Shown here piece after piece: positions 7,531-15,217 of a stretch of DNA of 26,344 bases. The DNA is from an uncultured Sulfuricurvum sp. (GTDB taxonomy: Bacteria > Campylobacterota > Campylobacteria > Campylobacterales > Sulfurimonadaceae). Below the pieces are notes generated by a model. That model did not search any database, was not told where the DNA came from, and saw nothing but the letters and a program-made list of their open reading frames with translations. How positions within the stretch are numbered: the stretch's first letter is position 1; every line of letters begins with the position of its first letter. The stretch covers positions 1-26,344 of the forward strand of contig NZ_CALDDG010000060.1 in assembly GCF_937936435.1 (NCBI RefSeq), read 5' to 3'. Position numbers and translations under genes: made by a program.

Positions 7531-8451
7531 ATGAGCAATCTAGTACATGGCTTGAAGATGTGGATCGAGCTTTACCCGATGGCTGCGAAATTAGGTGTAA
7601 TAGTCATTGCATTTTTTATGATTATGGGAATTGTCTATGCCCTAAAATCACGGATCAACAGTTTAGTTGAAGAGAGCACCACCCGCTATAAAATACGAAA
7701 AGCGGTTACCCTTCTTGCCTACTTTGTCTTTACGGTGATCGCTATTGCAACGTTTAAACAAGATATGAGCGGATTTGCGGTTGCCCTCGGAGTGATCGGA
7801 GGAGGGATCGCTTTTGCCCTCCAAGAGGTAATCATCAGTATAGCCGGATGGCTGGCAATCACATTTTCTTCTTTTTACCGTGTAGGCGATCGGATCAAAA
7901 TCGGTTCTATCTATGGAGATGTTATCGATATCGGGATTCTACGAACAACGTTGATGGAGTGCGGGGCATGGGTTAGCAGTGATTTGTATAACGGCCGTAT
8001 CGTTCGAGTTGCCAACAGCTTTATTTTTAAAGACCCCGTGTATAACTATTCGGGAGAATTTCCGTTTTTATGGGATGAGATCACCCTTCCGATCCGATAT
8101 GGAAGCTCCGTAGAATACACGCGTGAAACGCTGATTAAAATAGCGGATGAAGTTGTAGGTGATTTTACTGGATCAGTTCGTACGAGTTGGCATAATTTAT
8201 CCAAGCTGTATGCAGTAGAAGCGGCTACCATTGAACCGATGGTCACTATTGCTGCTACCGATAATTGGATAGAATTTACTCTGCGCTATGTTGTTGATTT
8301 CAAAAAACGCCGCTCAACCCGGGATCAGCTATTTACCCGTTTTTTGGAAGAGGTCGAAAAAAGCGAAGGGAAAATACAAATGGCTTCGCAAACGTCCGAA
8401 ATCGTCGCCTTTCCAAAGCTGCATATTGAAATGGAAAGTACTGCTCACTAG
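7531..8451 (+). CDS. MscS-family small-conductance mechanosensitive channel
   Basis: This 306-residue inner-membrane protein has three predicted membrane helices: about 18-37, 58-75, and the Gly/Ala-rich pore helix about 80-111 (GFAVALGVIGGGIAFALQEV). The MscS beta domain follows, with the signature FYRVGDRIKIGSIYGDVIDIGILRT (start 115) and an N-S-FIFKDPVYNYS segment. The C-terminal alpha/beta domain (about 180-306) contains DEITLPIRYGSS and FTLRYVVDFKKRR. Such channels form heptamers that open under membrane tension during osmotic downshock. The domain order fits the short MscS type, but a specialised family member cannot be excluded. AAAGGG lies just before the start. Confidence 0.93.
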   Translation: MSNLVHGLKMWIELYPMAAKLGVIVIAFFMIMGIVYALKSRINSLVEESTTRYKIRKAVTLLAYFVFTVIAIATFKQDMSGFAVALGVIGGGIAFALQEVIISIAGWLAITFSSFYRVGDRIKIGSIYGDVIDIGILRTTLMECGAWVSSDLYNGRIVRVANSFIFKDPVYNYSGEFPFLWDEITLPIRYGSSVEYTRETLIKIADEVVGDFTGSVRTSWHNLSKLYAVEAATIEPMVTIAATDNWIEFTLRYVVDFKKRRSTRDQLFTRFLEEVEKSEGKIQMASQTSEIVAFPKLHIEMESTAH

Positions 8452-8477
8452 TAATAAATCAGTTAACTGTCTTCGAC

Positions 8478-8483
8478 TATAAT
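8478..8483 (+). promoter_or_regulatory. Candidate -10 element for the GGDEF gene
   Basis: TATAAT lies in the 76-bp gap between the MscS and GGDEF genes, 45 bases before the GGDEF start. There is no clear -35 hexamer. Confidence 0.35.
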
Positions 8484-8527
8484 GAGGATAGATAGTAAAT
8501 AAATTATTTTAAAAAATAAGGCATGAA

Positions 8528-9352
8528 ATGCATGAGGAAACCGTCCAAAAAATCATTCTTACCAAAGAAGAAGTCGAATTAAATGTTTCAGAAGTGAATG
8601 ACTTGTCGTGTGATAATGAACTGATGAAGATTTATCTTCAAAACAATCCTTCTTTCCCGTATTCAAAACTTATTTTTACCCTTACCCACCGTAAACTATC
8701 TGAAGATAAAGCATATATCTTATGGAATAAAATAAATGCCCATAGAAAATCGCTTAAAGAGATTTTGGGTCGTCCAGTCGGGATAAACGTAGCTACATTG
8801 GACTATTTGGAAAATATTGTCTCTCAAAATAACACGCTTAAAATTATAGATGAATCCTCATTTGAAGCACTGATTGATTTTTCAACAACCGATGAATTGA
8901 CACAGCTCTACAATCGAGACGTTTTTGAAATCTTTATTCAAAAGCTTTTCAATGAATCCAAACGGGATCAGGGAGTTATATCGTATGCGATGTTTGATAT
9001 TGATGATTTTAAAATGGTGAATGACACCTATGGTCACCAAACAGGAGATGATGTTTTAAAAGGCGTTGGACAGATTATTAAAGAGAGTATTCGAGAAATG
9101 GACATTGCCGTCAGATACGGTGGAGAAGAACTCGGCGTTATATTTCCAAATATCGATAAAGAGAGTGCTATGTTGATTGCAGAGAGGATTCGAAAAAACA
9201 TTGAAGCCGCATTTGAACATAATTGGCACATCACAATCAGTTGCGGAGTTGCTGACAGTTACAATAAAGAAGATATTGAATCTCTCATACATTCAGCAGA
9301 CGAAGCTTTATATAGAGCAAAAAAATATGGGAAAAATCAGGTTCAATCCTAG
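8528..9352 (+). CDS. Soluble diguanylate cyclase (GGDEF domain) with inhibitory site
   Basis: This 274-residue protein has no membrane segment or signal peptide. The C-terminal GGDEF domain covers about 117-274. It starts with DELTQLYNR and includes FDIDDFKMVNDTYGHQTGDDVL for metal and substrate binding. The active-site loop is GGEEL at 198-202, a catalytically competent variant. An RxxD inhibitory site (R189-D192) lies exactly five residues before it, so product inhibition by c-di-GMP is expected. The N-terminal 115 residues are not a PAS or receiver domain that I recognise. They contain an LSEDKAYILWNKINAHRKSL and LGRPVGINVATLDYL segment that may be a sensor or dimerisation unit. It makes c-di-GMP from two GTP; the pathway controlled is unknown. 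Confidence 0.93.
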   Translation: MHEETVQKIILTKEEVELNVSEVNDLSCDNELMKIYLQNNPSFPYSKLIFTLTHRKLSEDKAYILWNKINAHRKSLKEILGRPVGINVATLDYLENIVSQNNTLKIIDESSFEALIDFSTTDELTQLYNRDVFEIFIQKLFNESKRDQGVISYAMFDIDDFKMVNDTYGHQTGDDVLKGVGQIIKESIREMDIAVRYGGEELGVIFPNIDKESAMLIAERIRKNIEAAFEHNWHITISCGVADSYNKEDIESLIHSADEALYRAKKYGKNQVQS

Positions 9353-9365
9353 AAGTTTGAACATT

Positions 9366-9380
9366 AATTGATAATCAATT
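9366..9380. other. 15-bp AT-rich palindrome after the GGDEF gene
   Basis: AATTGAT-A-ATCAATT is a perfect palindrome 14 bases after the GGDEF stop, followed by TTATACTTATTTT. It could be a weak terminator hairpin or a binding site for an AT-preferring dimeric regulator. The core GATAATC also resembles part of a Fur box, but the match is too short to claim one. Confidence 0.35.
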
Positions 9381-9437
9381 TTATACTTATTTTGATTGAA
9401 TATAAATAAAAGAGGGGTGAATAATAGCATTTCCAGT

Positions 9438-9466
9438 TTGTTCGATGAATAAATTTTAGGTAGAAT
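9438..9466 (+). promoter_or_regulatory. Candidate nhaA promoter
   Basis: TTGTTC (9438-9443) and TAGAAT (9461-9466) are separated by 17 bp, ending 30 bases before the nhaA start. This is a good sigma-70-type arrangement for this phylum. Confidence 0.5.
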
Positions 9467-9496
9467 GAAAACATACAAATAGAGACGGGATATAAA

Positions 9497-10672
9497 ATGC
9501 GATATTCATTACTCGATTTTTTTAAGCATGAATCGGTTACTGGGGTTTTACTGGTTGTGGCAACATTGCTTGCAATGATATGTGCAAATAGTTTGTTATT
9601 GCCGTATTATAATGATTTCAGAACTATTCCTGTTGTTCTTGGAATAGGAAATTTTGTCATTGCCAAGCCACTTTTGCTATGGATTAACGACGGGTTGATG
9701 GCCATTTTCTTTTTTATGGTGGGAATGGAGATCAAGCGAGAAGTCGTTGAAGGTTCGTTGAGCAACCTTAAAACAGTGGCTCTCCCTGCTATTGCTGCAA
9801 TCGGTGGCATGGTCGTTCCAGCACTTATTTATGCTTTTTTAAATCAACACAATTCGGATGCGTTGCAAGGATGGGCTATTCCATCGGCAACTGATATCGC
9901 ATTTGCTCTGGGGATATTAAGTCTATTGGGTAATAGGGTTCCAACGGGGCTAAAACTTTTTTTACTGACACTGGCCATTATTGACGACCTCGGAGCAATC
10001 ATTATTATAGCCCTTTTTTACACGTCGAGTCTCTCTGCTATTTCGTTGACCATTGCGGCACTGATGATCGCGATATTGGGGTTCATGAATTATCGGGGTG
10101 TCGTCAATCATACTGCTTATATTCTGATAGGTATTATACTATGGACGGCGGTTCTAAAATCAGGCGTTCATGCAACTCTCGCAGGGGTTATTTTAGGGCT
10201 TATGATTCCAATTAGAAATAATAAGGCTCCCTTCCACGCAATGGAACATTCTCTCCATGCTCCTGTCAATTTTTTCATACTGCCTCTTTTTGCTTTCGTC
10301 AATACGGGTATTAATTTTCGTGCCGTTAGCGTGTCAGATATAGTGGACACGTTGACGCTCGGAGTAGCATTTGGACTTTTTGCGGGTAAACAGATAGGTA
10401 TAGGATTGTTCTCTTTGTTAGCTGTAAAATTAAACTTAGGGCATCTTCCTTATGCGGTAAATTGGTCGATGCTTTATGGCGTAGCCATTTTGAGCGGTAT
10501 CGGCTTTACAATGTCACTCTTTATCGGTTCACTTGCATTTGAAGAAACCCGTTCAGCGGGTATTGTACTTGCAGATGAGCGAATCGGTATCCTGATCGGC
10601 TCATTCCTCTCGGGTCTTGTCGGATATGTTGTTTTAAATAAAGTTCTGAAAAATTCGCAGCACACTTCTTGA
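9497..10672 (+). CDS. nhaA: Na+/H+ antiporter NhaA
   Basis: NhaA exports Na+ (or Li+) in exchange for about two H+ and handles salt and alkaline stress at the inner membrane. The protein is 391 residues with about 12 hydrophobic segments, close to the E. coli length. The ion-binding residues are present and by coincidence share E. coli numbering: D133 in the broken helix PSATDIAFALG, and the D163-D164 pair in AIIDDLGAI. The conserved MVGMEIKRE (74-82) and GIGFTMSLFIG segments are also present. It is flanked by its own putative promoter and by a hairpin immediately after the stop, so it is probably transcribed alone or with the next gene. Confidence 0.97.
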   Translation: MRYSLLDFFKHESVTGVLLVVATLLAMICANSLLLPYYNDFRTIPVVLGIGNFVIAKPLLLWINDGLMAIFFFMVGMEIKREVVEGSLSNLKTVALPAIAAIGGMVVPALIYAFLNQHNSDALQGWAIPSATDIAFALGILSLLGNRVPTGLKLFLLTLAIIDDLGAIIIIALFYTSSLSAISLTIAALMIAILGFMNYRGVVNHTAYILIGIILWTAVLKSGVHATLAGVILGLMIPIRNNKAPFHAMEHSLHAPVNFFILPLFAFVNTGINFRAVSVSDIVDTLTLGVAFGLFAGKQIGIGLFSLLAVKLNLGHLPYAVNWSMLYGVAILSGIGFTMSLFIGSLAFEETRSAGIVLADERIGILIGSFLSGLVGYVVLNKVLKNSQHTS

Positions 10673-10686
10673 GAGATAATCTCTCA
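10670..10686 (+). other. Hairpin overlapping the nhaA stop codon
   Basis: TGAGAGA-TAA-TCTCTCA is a perfect 7-bp stem with a 3-base loop that includes the nhaA TGA stop. No T-tract follows, so it is a poor rho-independent terminator. It could protect the nhaA mRNA end or limit read-through into the next gene, which starts 23 bp later. Confidence 0.5.
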
Positions 10687-10708
10687 TAAATCTGAAAAGG
10701 AGAAAGAT

Positions 10709-11350
10709 ATGAAAAAAATCACTGTTCTCTTAGTATTTTGCTTCTCTATGATAGCATTTGGATCAGTTGAGCCGAATACGGTAAAACTGCATGTCAAACA
10801 TAATTGTGTTGTGAAAAACGATAAGCCGTTTCAAAACGCTTCCGAATATCATCGTTTTAATGTGACTGTTGAACAAGCGAGCCTTCCGGATCGGAAAGAG
10901 AACATCAAACAAATTGCTATCTGGGCCGATGGTCAACTTTACGCGATTCGAGATTTGACTCCTATAGTGCTACCTCAAGCGGGAAATCGCTCTTATGACC
11001 CTCTACTGAGTGAAGATGAATTGATATTTATTGCAAATGCTCATTTCTCTAAGCTCAAAATCTCTTATGAGCCTTCTGTTGATGAACGTCAAAGTGCTAA
11101 AGACGACACGACTCCATATTTCACAAGTGTTAAAACTACAATAGAAAAAGAAGAGTTTTTGCCGATGACATTGGAACGAAATGAAATAGATCAAGCTATC
11201 AAAGAGTGTCATGATACAATCGAATATGAAAAAAACTTTCAATTATTTACCGAAATAGCTATCGGCACGCTTGCAATTCTTGTTTTCACCGGTACGTTTT
11301 ATTATCTGTGGCGACGCAAGAAGAGAAAATCTTTATCAGAGAGTGCCTGA
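10709..11350 (+). CDS. Exported bitopic protein with C-terminal membrane anchor, unknown function
   Basis: This 213-residue protein has a Sec signal peptide (MKKITVLLVFCFSMIAFGS, cleavage near residue 18) and a second hydrophobic segment at about 181-200. That segment is followed by a positive cluster (RRKKRK) and a short tail. Topology: a periplasmic domain of about 160 residues held by a C-terminal anchor with a cytoplasmic basic tail. The periplasmic part shows two cysteines (C33 and C167) that could form a disulphide. A strong AAAAGGAG ribosome-binding site precedes the start. Its position 36 bp after nhaA suggests possible co-transcription. I do not recognise a family. Confidence 0.75.
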   Translation: MKKITVLLVFCFSMIAFGSVEPNTVKLHVKHNCVVKNDKPFQNASEYHRFNVTVEQASLPDRKENIKQIAIWADGQLYAIRDLTPIVLPQAGNRSYDPLLSEDELIFIANAHFSKLKISYEPSVDERQSAKDDTTPYFTSVKTTIEKEEFLPMTLERNEIDQAIKECHDTIEYEKNFQLFTEIAIGTLAILVFTGTFYYLWRRKKRKSLSESA

Positions 11351-11411
11351 AGCGAATGCTTTATCTAAGGAATGTTAAAATGGAATGCTCCCTATTCTCA
11401 GAGCCTATAGG

Positions 11412-11502
11412 ATGTAAGTACAAAGGATATTTATAATTTTCTGCATACTATTAAATTATATTAATCTATTCTATGTCCTTTTATCTATGCGTATACTTAC
11501 AT
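11412..11502. other. 272-bp AT-rich intergenic region with a distant inverted repeat
   Basis: The gap 11351-11622 is the longest inside the window and holds no convincing gene. ATGTAAGTA (11412-11420) and TACTTACAT (11494-11502) form a 9-bp inverted repeat with a 73-base spacer. The short sequence GAATGCT occurs twice near 11354 and 11385. A plausible promoter lies further right. No tRNA-like or clear small-RNA structure was seen. Confidence 0.35.
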
Positions 11503-11504
11503 TT

Positions 11505-11532
11505 TTGATTGAAAATTGCTTAACTATATATA
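11505..11532 (+). promoter_or_regulatory. Candidate promoter for the PseG-like gene
   Basis: TTGATT (11505-11510) and TATATA (11527-11532) are spaced by 16 bp, about 90 bases before the next start. The region is so AT-rich that chance matches are likely. Confidence 0.3.
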
Positions 11533-11622
11533 GTGTAAAATAAGCTATTAAATAAGCATGTCATGTATGTACATTTTATTATCAAACTTTATTGAATATC
11601 ACATGGCTGGAAAAGGTAAATA

Positions 11623-12510
11623 ATGCGCTATTTTTATTACGTCCATACGGGTCACCGTATCGGACTCGATCGGTTTCACCGTGCAGTTGCTATCGTCAAT
11701 GAACTCCAAAAAGAGATCGATATCACATTGTTGTGTTCTGATTTTCGGATTGCCGCCGAAGCCAAAGAGTACGGGATCAAACGCTCCGTCGGAATCGATC
11801 TGGTACGAAACATTCCGCAGATCGCTCAAAACGGCGACAAAATCATCTTCGATTCGGAAGAGATCAATCCTGTATTATTAGAAGACATGACGCAGTTCTT
11901 CTCCTCTTTTATCCGTATTTCGGATGATCCCTCAGATATCAAACATGCTAAAGAATCGCTCATCTCTCCCTATCTCTGCGGAGAGGGGATTTGCAATGCT
12001 TTGGTCGTAGACGAACGGTATTTTGAACCGAAACCGAAAACGATTCCGTTGGCTCTTTTTTTCGGAGACGACGACTATGAAAAAGATTTGCAAACGCACC
12101 AGTCTGTGTTTGCTCCGTTTCGGATGGAATTGCTGATGGGTTTTTACCATTTTCTGAGATATGAGGAAAAGCTAAAAGAGAGTTTTGTAACCGTTCACGA
12201 ATCCGAATCATACGATAAGGTTATCCAAGAGAGCGAAATCTTGATCAGCGCCTCTGCACAGGCGGTTCTCGAAAACTTAGCCGGAGGGGGACAGCCGGTG
12301 TTTCTTCAACGCCCCGATTATTCTGAAAATTTTCTTCCGCTCTTTGAGTCTCTCGGTATTCCGATCGTCCGGAATTACAGTTCTGAACAGCTTTCACACG
12401 GTATAAAACAAGCCGCATTAAACGACTACCGAAGAATCGACAAAAGTAACAATAAAGTAATTGAATTCATAAGAAAAACTTTCGATTTAGAGAAACTTAA
12501 ACCTTTTTAA
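11623..12510 (+). CDS. PseG/MurG-like (GT-B fold) protein of unknown substrate
   Basis: This 295-residue cytoplasmic protein shows a two-domain layout like PseG and MurG. The N-terminal half starts YYVHTGHRIGLDRFHRAVAI, which parallels the G.IGLGH..R...LA loop of the PseG family, followed by Rossmann-like strands (ITLLCSD, KIIFDSEE). The C-terminal half carries ILISASAQAVLENLAGGGQPVFLQ, like the nucleotide-sugar binding region where the PseG family has GG.ST..E....G.P. It is too divergent to call as the pseudaminic acid enzyme. It sits directly upstream of petABC, 36 bp before petA, with no terminator seen. AAAAGG lies before the ATG. Confidence 0.6.
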   Translation: MRYFYYVHTGHRIGLDRFHRAVAIVNELQKEIDITLLCSDFRIAAEAKEYGIKRSVGIDLVRNIPQIAQNGDKIIFDSEEINPVLLEDMTQFFSSFIRISDDPSDIKHAKESLISPYLCGEGICNALVVDERYFEPKPKTIPLALFFGDDDYEKDLQTHQSVFAPFRMELLMGFYHFLRYEEKLKESFVTVHESESYDKVIQESEILISASAQAVLENLAGGGQPVFLQRPDYSENFLPLFESLGIPIVRNYSSEQLSHGIKQAALNDYRRIDKSNNKVIEFIRKTFDLEKLKPF

Positions 12511-12546
12511 CTTATGATTGAGGGTTAAATTTCCAAATTAAGTGAG

Positions 12547-13053
12547 ATGAGAATGATGGATGAAAGCAGAAGAGGGTTTATCGGTAAAGCCTTTGGTGCC
12601 GTCGCCGCTGCAGGGGGGGTTGCCTCGCTCATAGCGATGAAGAAGACATGGGATCCGCTCCCGAGCGTCATGTCTGCCGGTTTTACCACGGTAGACGTGT
12701 CAGGCCTAGAGGCCAATAAATTAGAAATCGCCGTATGGCGAGGTAAACCGGTATTTATTTTAAAATATACCGAAGATATGAAACCGACCGATGGCCGTAG
12801 CGTCAAAGTCGGGGATCACTACTATTCGGTAATGATCGGCTTATGTACCCACCTCGGATGTATCCCTGGATACGAAGGGGATAAAAAAATGTTTAAATGT
12901 GCCTGTCACGGCGGCGAATACTCCGCTGACGGTGTCAACACATTCGGACCGCCGCCTCGTCCGTTAGACATTCCTCCGTTCAAAATCGACGGACAAACAC
13001 TTGTTCTGGGTGAAGAAGGCCCTGAATACAAAAAAATGACGGCGAAAGCGTAA
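12547..13053 (+). CDS. petA: Ubiquinol-cytochrome c reductase, Rieske iron-sulphur subunit
   Basis: This is the Rieske protein of the bc1 complex: it takes one electron from quinol at the Qo site and passes it to cytochrome c1. It has 168 residues. A twin-arginine motif SRRGFIGKA (7-15) precedes the single membrane anchor (about 14-31), as expected for Tat-inserted Rieske proteins. The 2Fe-2S ligands are in CTHLGC (100-105) and CACHGGEY (118-125), including the disulphide cysteines. GPPPRPLD follows. Three ATG codons (12547, 12553, 12556) could serve as the start; the first is used here, preceded by AAGTGAG. It is the first gene of petABC. Confidence 0.97.
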   Translation: MRMMDESRRGFIGKAFGAVAAAGGVASLIAMKKTWDPLPSVMSAGFTTVDVSGLEANKLEIAVWRGKPVFILKYTEDMKPTDGRSVKVGDHYYSVMIGLCTHLGCIPGYEGDKKMFKCACHGGEYSADGVNTFGPPPRPLDIPPFKIDGQTLVLGEEGPEYKKMTAKA

Positions 13054-13063
13054 GGGGGGCGAG

Positions 13064-14314
13064 ATGGCAGAATTTAAAAAAGCAGACTCAATGCTCGAAT
13101 GGTTTGACCAACGCCTCGGTGTTGTCAATTTCATGAAAGTAATGATGACGGAATATTGGATTCCGAAAAATATTAATTTCTTGTGGGCTATGGGTGTATT
13201 GTTGACCATGCTCTTTACGATGCTTTTGGTATCGGGTATTTTCTTGTTGATGTACTACAAACCGGATGTCAATATGGCGTTCGACAGCGTTAACTACACT
13301 ATCATGCAGGAAGTGGCGTACGGCTGGTTGTTCCGACATATTCACGCAGTTGGTGCGTCGGTTGTTTTCTTGGTTATCTATATCCATATGTTTACCGGTA
13401 TCTACTACGGCTCTTATAAAAAAGGGCGTGAGATGATCTGGATTTCGGGTATGCTTTTGTTCGTCCTGTTCTCGGCAGAAGGATTCAGCGGATATATGCT
13501 TCCATGGGGACAAATGTCATACTGGGCGGCGTACGTTATTACTGAAATTTTCGGCGGTATTCCGTTTATCGGAGATGAATTGGTTGTATGGATTCGCGGT
13601 AACTTCTATGTTGCGGACGCGACATTGACCCGTTTCTTCATGCTTCACGTATTGTTGATTCCGTTGGCGATTTTGGGTGCGATCGTATTCCACTTCTATT
13701 CACTCCGTTTCCCACACGTAAATAACGAAGAAGGTGAGTTTTTCGATTTCCATGAAGAGTCTGAAAAATATCTTGCGGGAAATAAAAAAGAGTCTAAAGT
13801 TATCCCTTTCTGGCCTGTATTCTTGTCAAAAGACGTATTCGTTATGGGTGTATTTTTGATTTTCTTCTTCTATTTGGTTTTCTTCCATTACGGTTTCGCA
13901 ATGGATCCGATCAACTTTGATAAAGCGGACGGACTTAAAACGCCGGCACACATCTACCCAGAGTGGTATTTCTTGTGGTCATACGAAGTATTGCGCGGAT
14001 GGTTCTTCGAAATTGCGGGTATCTCAGGTAAAGACCTTGGATTGATGGCATTCGGTTTTGCAAATATTATTTTTGTTCTATTGCCGTGGTTGGATCGCTC
14101 GCCGATCGTTAAACCGGCTAACCAACGCCCGATGTTCAAATACTGGTTTTGGCTTATGATCGTCGACTTGATGGTATTGACCGAATTCGGTAAGCTCCCT
14201 CCGACCGGACCGAATGCATGGGTTGGATTCGGCGCGTCTTTGACGTTCCTTGTCCTTTTCATCGCATTGCCGTTCATTACGAAAATCGAAGCTAAAAAGG
14301 CGGGAGGAAAATAA
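13064..14314 (+). CDS. petB: Ubiquinol-cytochrome c reductase, cytochrome b subunit
   Basis: This membrane core of the bc1 complex carries haems bL and bH and both quinone sites. The protein is 416 residues with about eight membrane helices. Haem ligands are visible as H94 and H108 (RHIHAVGASVVFLVIYIH) and H195 and H210 (MLHVLLIPLAILGAIVFH). The Qo-site motif PEWY is at 299-302. The second histidine pair has 14 intervening residues, the spacing of cytochrome b6, rather than the 13 of mitochondrial cytochrome b. The protein is nonetheless one full-length chain, not split into b6 and subunit IV. It starts 10 bp after petA behind a GGGGGG purine run. Confidence 0.98.
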   Translation: MAEFKKADSMLEWFDQRLGVVNFMKVMMTEYWIPKNINFLWAMGVLLTMLFTMLLVSGIFLLMYYKPDVNMAFDSVNYTIMQEVAYGWLFRHIHAVGASVVFLVIYIHMFTGIYYGSYKKGREMIWISGMLLFVLFSAEGFSGYMLPWGQMSYWAAYVITEIFGGIPFIGDELVVWIRGNFYVADATLTRFFMLHVLLIPLAILGAIVFHFYSLRFPHVNNEEGEFFDFHEESEKYLAGNKKESKVIPFWPVFLSKDVFVMGVFLIFFFYLVFFHYGFAMDPINFDKADGLKTPAHIYPEWYFLWSYEVLRGWFFEIAGISGKDLGLMAFGFANIIFVLLPWLDRSPIVKPANQRPMFKYWFWLMIVDLMVLTEFGKLPPTGPNAWVGFGASLTFLVLFIALPFITKIEAKKAGGK

Positions 14315-15192
14315 TGAAAGAGTTTAAAATTTTAGCCGTCATTATGGCTCTTGTCGGCATTACCTATTACGGTATCGAACCGTATGCACACAGCGTAATG
14401 CACCCTGAAGTTGCGGAAGCGGACTTCACGTTCAAAGATTTGAAAAACGTTGATACCTCTTTGGCAGGAAATGCCGAAAACGGTAAAGTGCTTGTAGAAG
14501 CCAACTGTATCGCATGTCACGCAATCGAAGCTGCAGGGTATCCTGCCGTTATGCCGAATGCAGACGCGGCAGCAAGTTACGGTGTCGTACCGCCGGATTT
14601 GAGCCATGCGGGACGTGTATATGACAAAAACTATTTGGCAAACTTTATTTTTGACCCGGTCAGTGCAATGCATTTGCAGCACAAATATGCTCCGGATAGC
14701 GGTAAAGCGTTCCCGATGCCGTCATACAACTGGATGTCGGCACAAGATATTATGGATATCGTTGCGTATTTCCAGTCTATCGTACCTAAGATAACGGAAT
14801 ACAAAGCACAGCACAAAGCAACGTTCGAGACAGCTTGCGGACGCTGCCATAACATGAAATATGCGGGTCTTGAAGCAACGACTCCTGCAGATGTTATCAA
14901 AGAGCATATGGGTGCAACTCCACCGGATTTGTCACAATACATCAAAAGCCGCGGCGAGCACTATTTGCACAGCTTTATTAATGATCCGCAAGTATTGCTT
15001 AAAGGGACGTCAATGCCGCGTGTCGGTTTGACTGAAGAGGCGCAAAAAGAGGTCATTGCCTATATGGAAGAGATCGGAGACTCTAAAAAAGCAGAGCGCG
15101 AAACTCTTGGTCTATGGGTAATGGCGTATATGGTCGTATTCGCATTCCTGGCATATATGTGGAAACGTAAAATTTGGAAGGAGGTGCACTAA
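14314..15192 (+). CDS. petC: Ubiquinol-cytochrome c reductase, di-haem cytochrome c1 subunit
   Basis: This subunit accepts electrons from the Rieske centre and hands them to soluble cytochrome c. The 292-residue protein has two CxxCH haem sites, CIACH (65-69) and CGRCH (175-179). It is therefore a di-haem cytochrome formed of two class I domains, as known for Campylobacterota bc1, and not the classical mono-haem c1. Methionine ligand candidates are M133/M135 and M234 (GTSMPRVG). An N-terminal hydrophobic segment (about 5-22) and a C-terminal one (about 264-283, followed by WKRKIWK) frame the periplasmic part. Its ATG overlaps the petB stop as TAATG (1-bp overlap), so translation is coupled. 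Confidence 0.96.
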   Translation: MKEFKILAVIMALVGITYYGIEPYAHSVMHPEVAEADFTFKDLKNVDTSLAGNAENGKVLVEANCIACHAIEAAGYPAVMPNADAAASYGVVPPDLSHAGRVYDKNYLANFIFDPVSAMHLQHKYAPDSGKAFPMPSYNWMSAQDIMDIVAYFQSIVPKITEYKAQHKATFETACGRCHNMKYAGLEATTPADVIKEHMGATPPDLSQYIKSRGEHYLHSFINDPQVLLKGTSMPRVGLTEEAQKEVIAYMEEIGDSKKAERETLGLWVMAYMVVFAFLAYMWKRKIWKEVH

Positions 15193-15200
15193 GGTGCACC
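15183..15200 (+). other. Hairpin spanning the petC stop codon
   Basis: GGTGCAC-TAAG-GTGCACC is a perfect 7-bp stem with a 4-base loop containing the petC TAA. Only three Ts follow, so it should not terminate well. It may stabilise or process the petABC mRNA and set a different level for the cytochrome gene that begins 18 bp later. Confidence 0.6.
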
Positions 15201-15217
15201 TTTACGAGGAGTAAAGA

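Noticed and set aside
9366..9380. Fur box in the GGDEF-nhaA gap
   Set aside because: The palindrome shares only the short GATAATC core with a Fur site. AT-rich palindromes of this size are expected by chance, and the flanking genes are not iron genes.
11351..11622. A small RNA or hidden small gene in the longest intergenic gap
   Set aside because: No reading frame with a ribosome-binding site, no compact GC-rich stem and no terminator was found. The inverted repeat arms are 73 bases apart and AT-rich.
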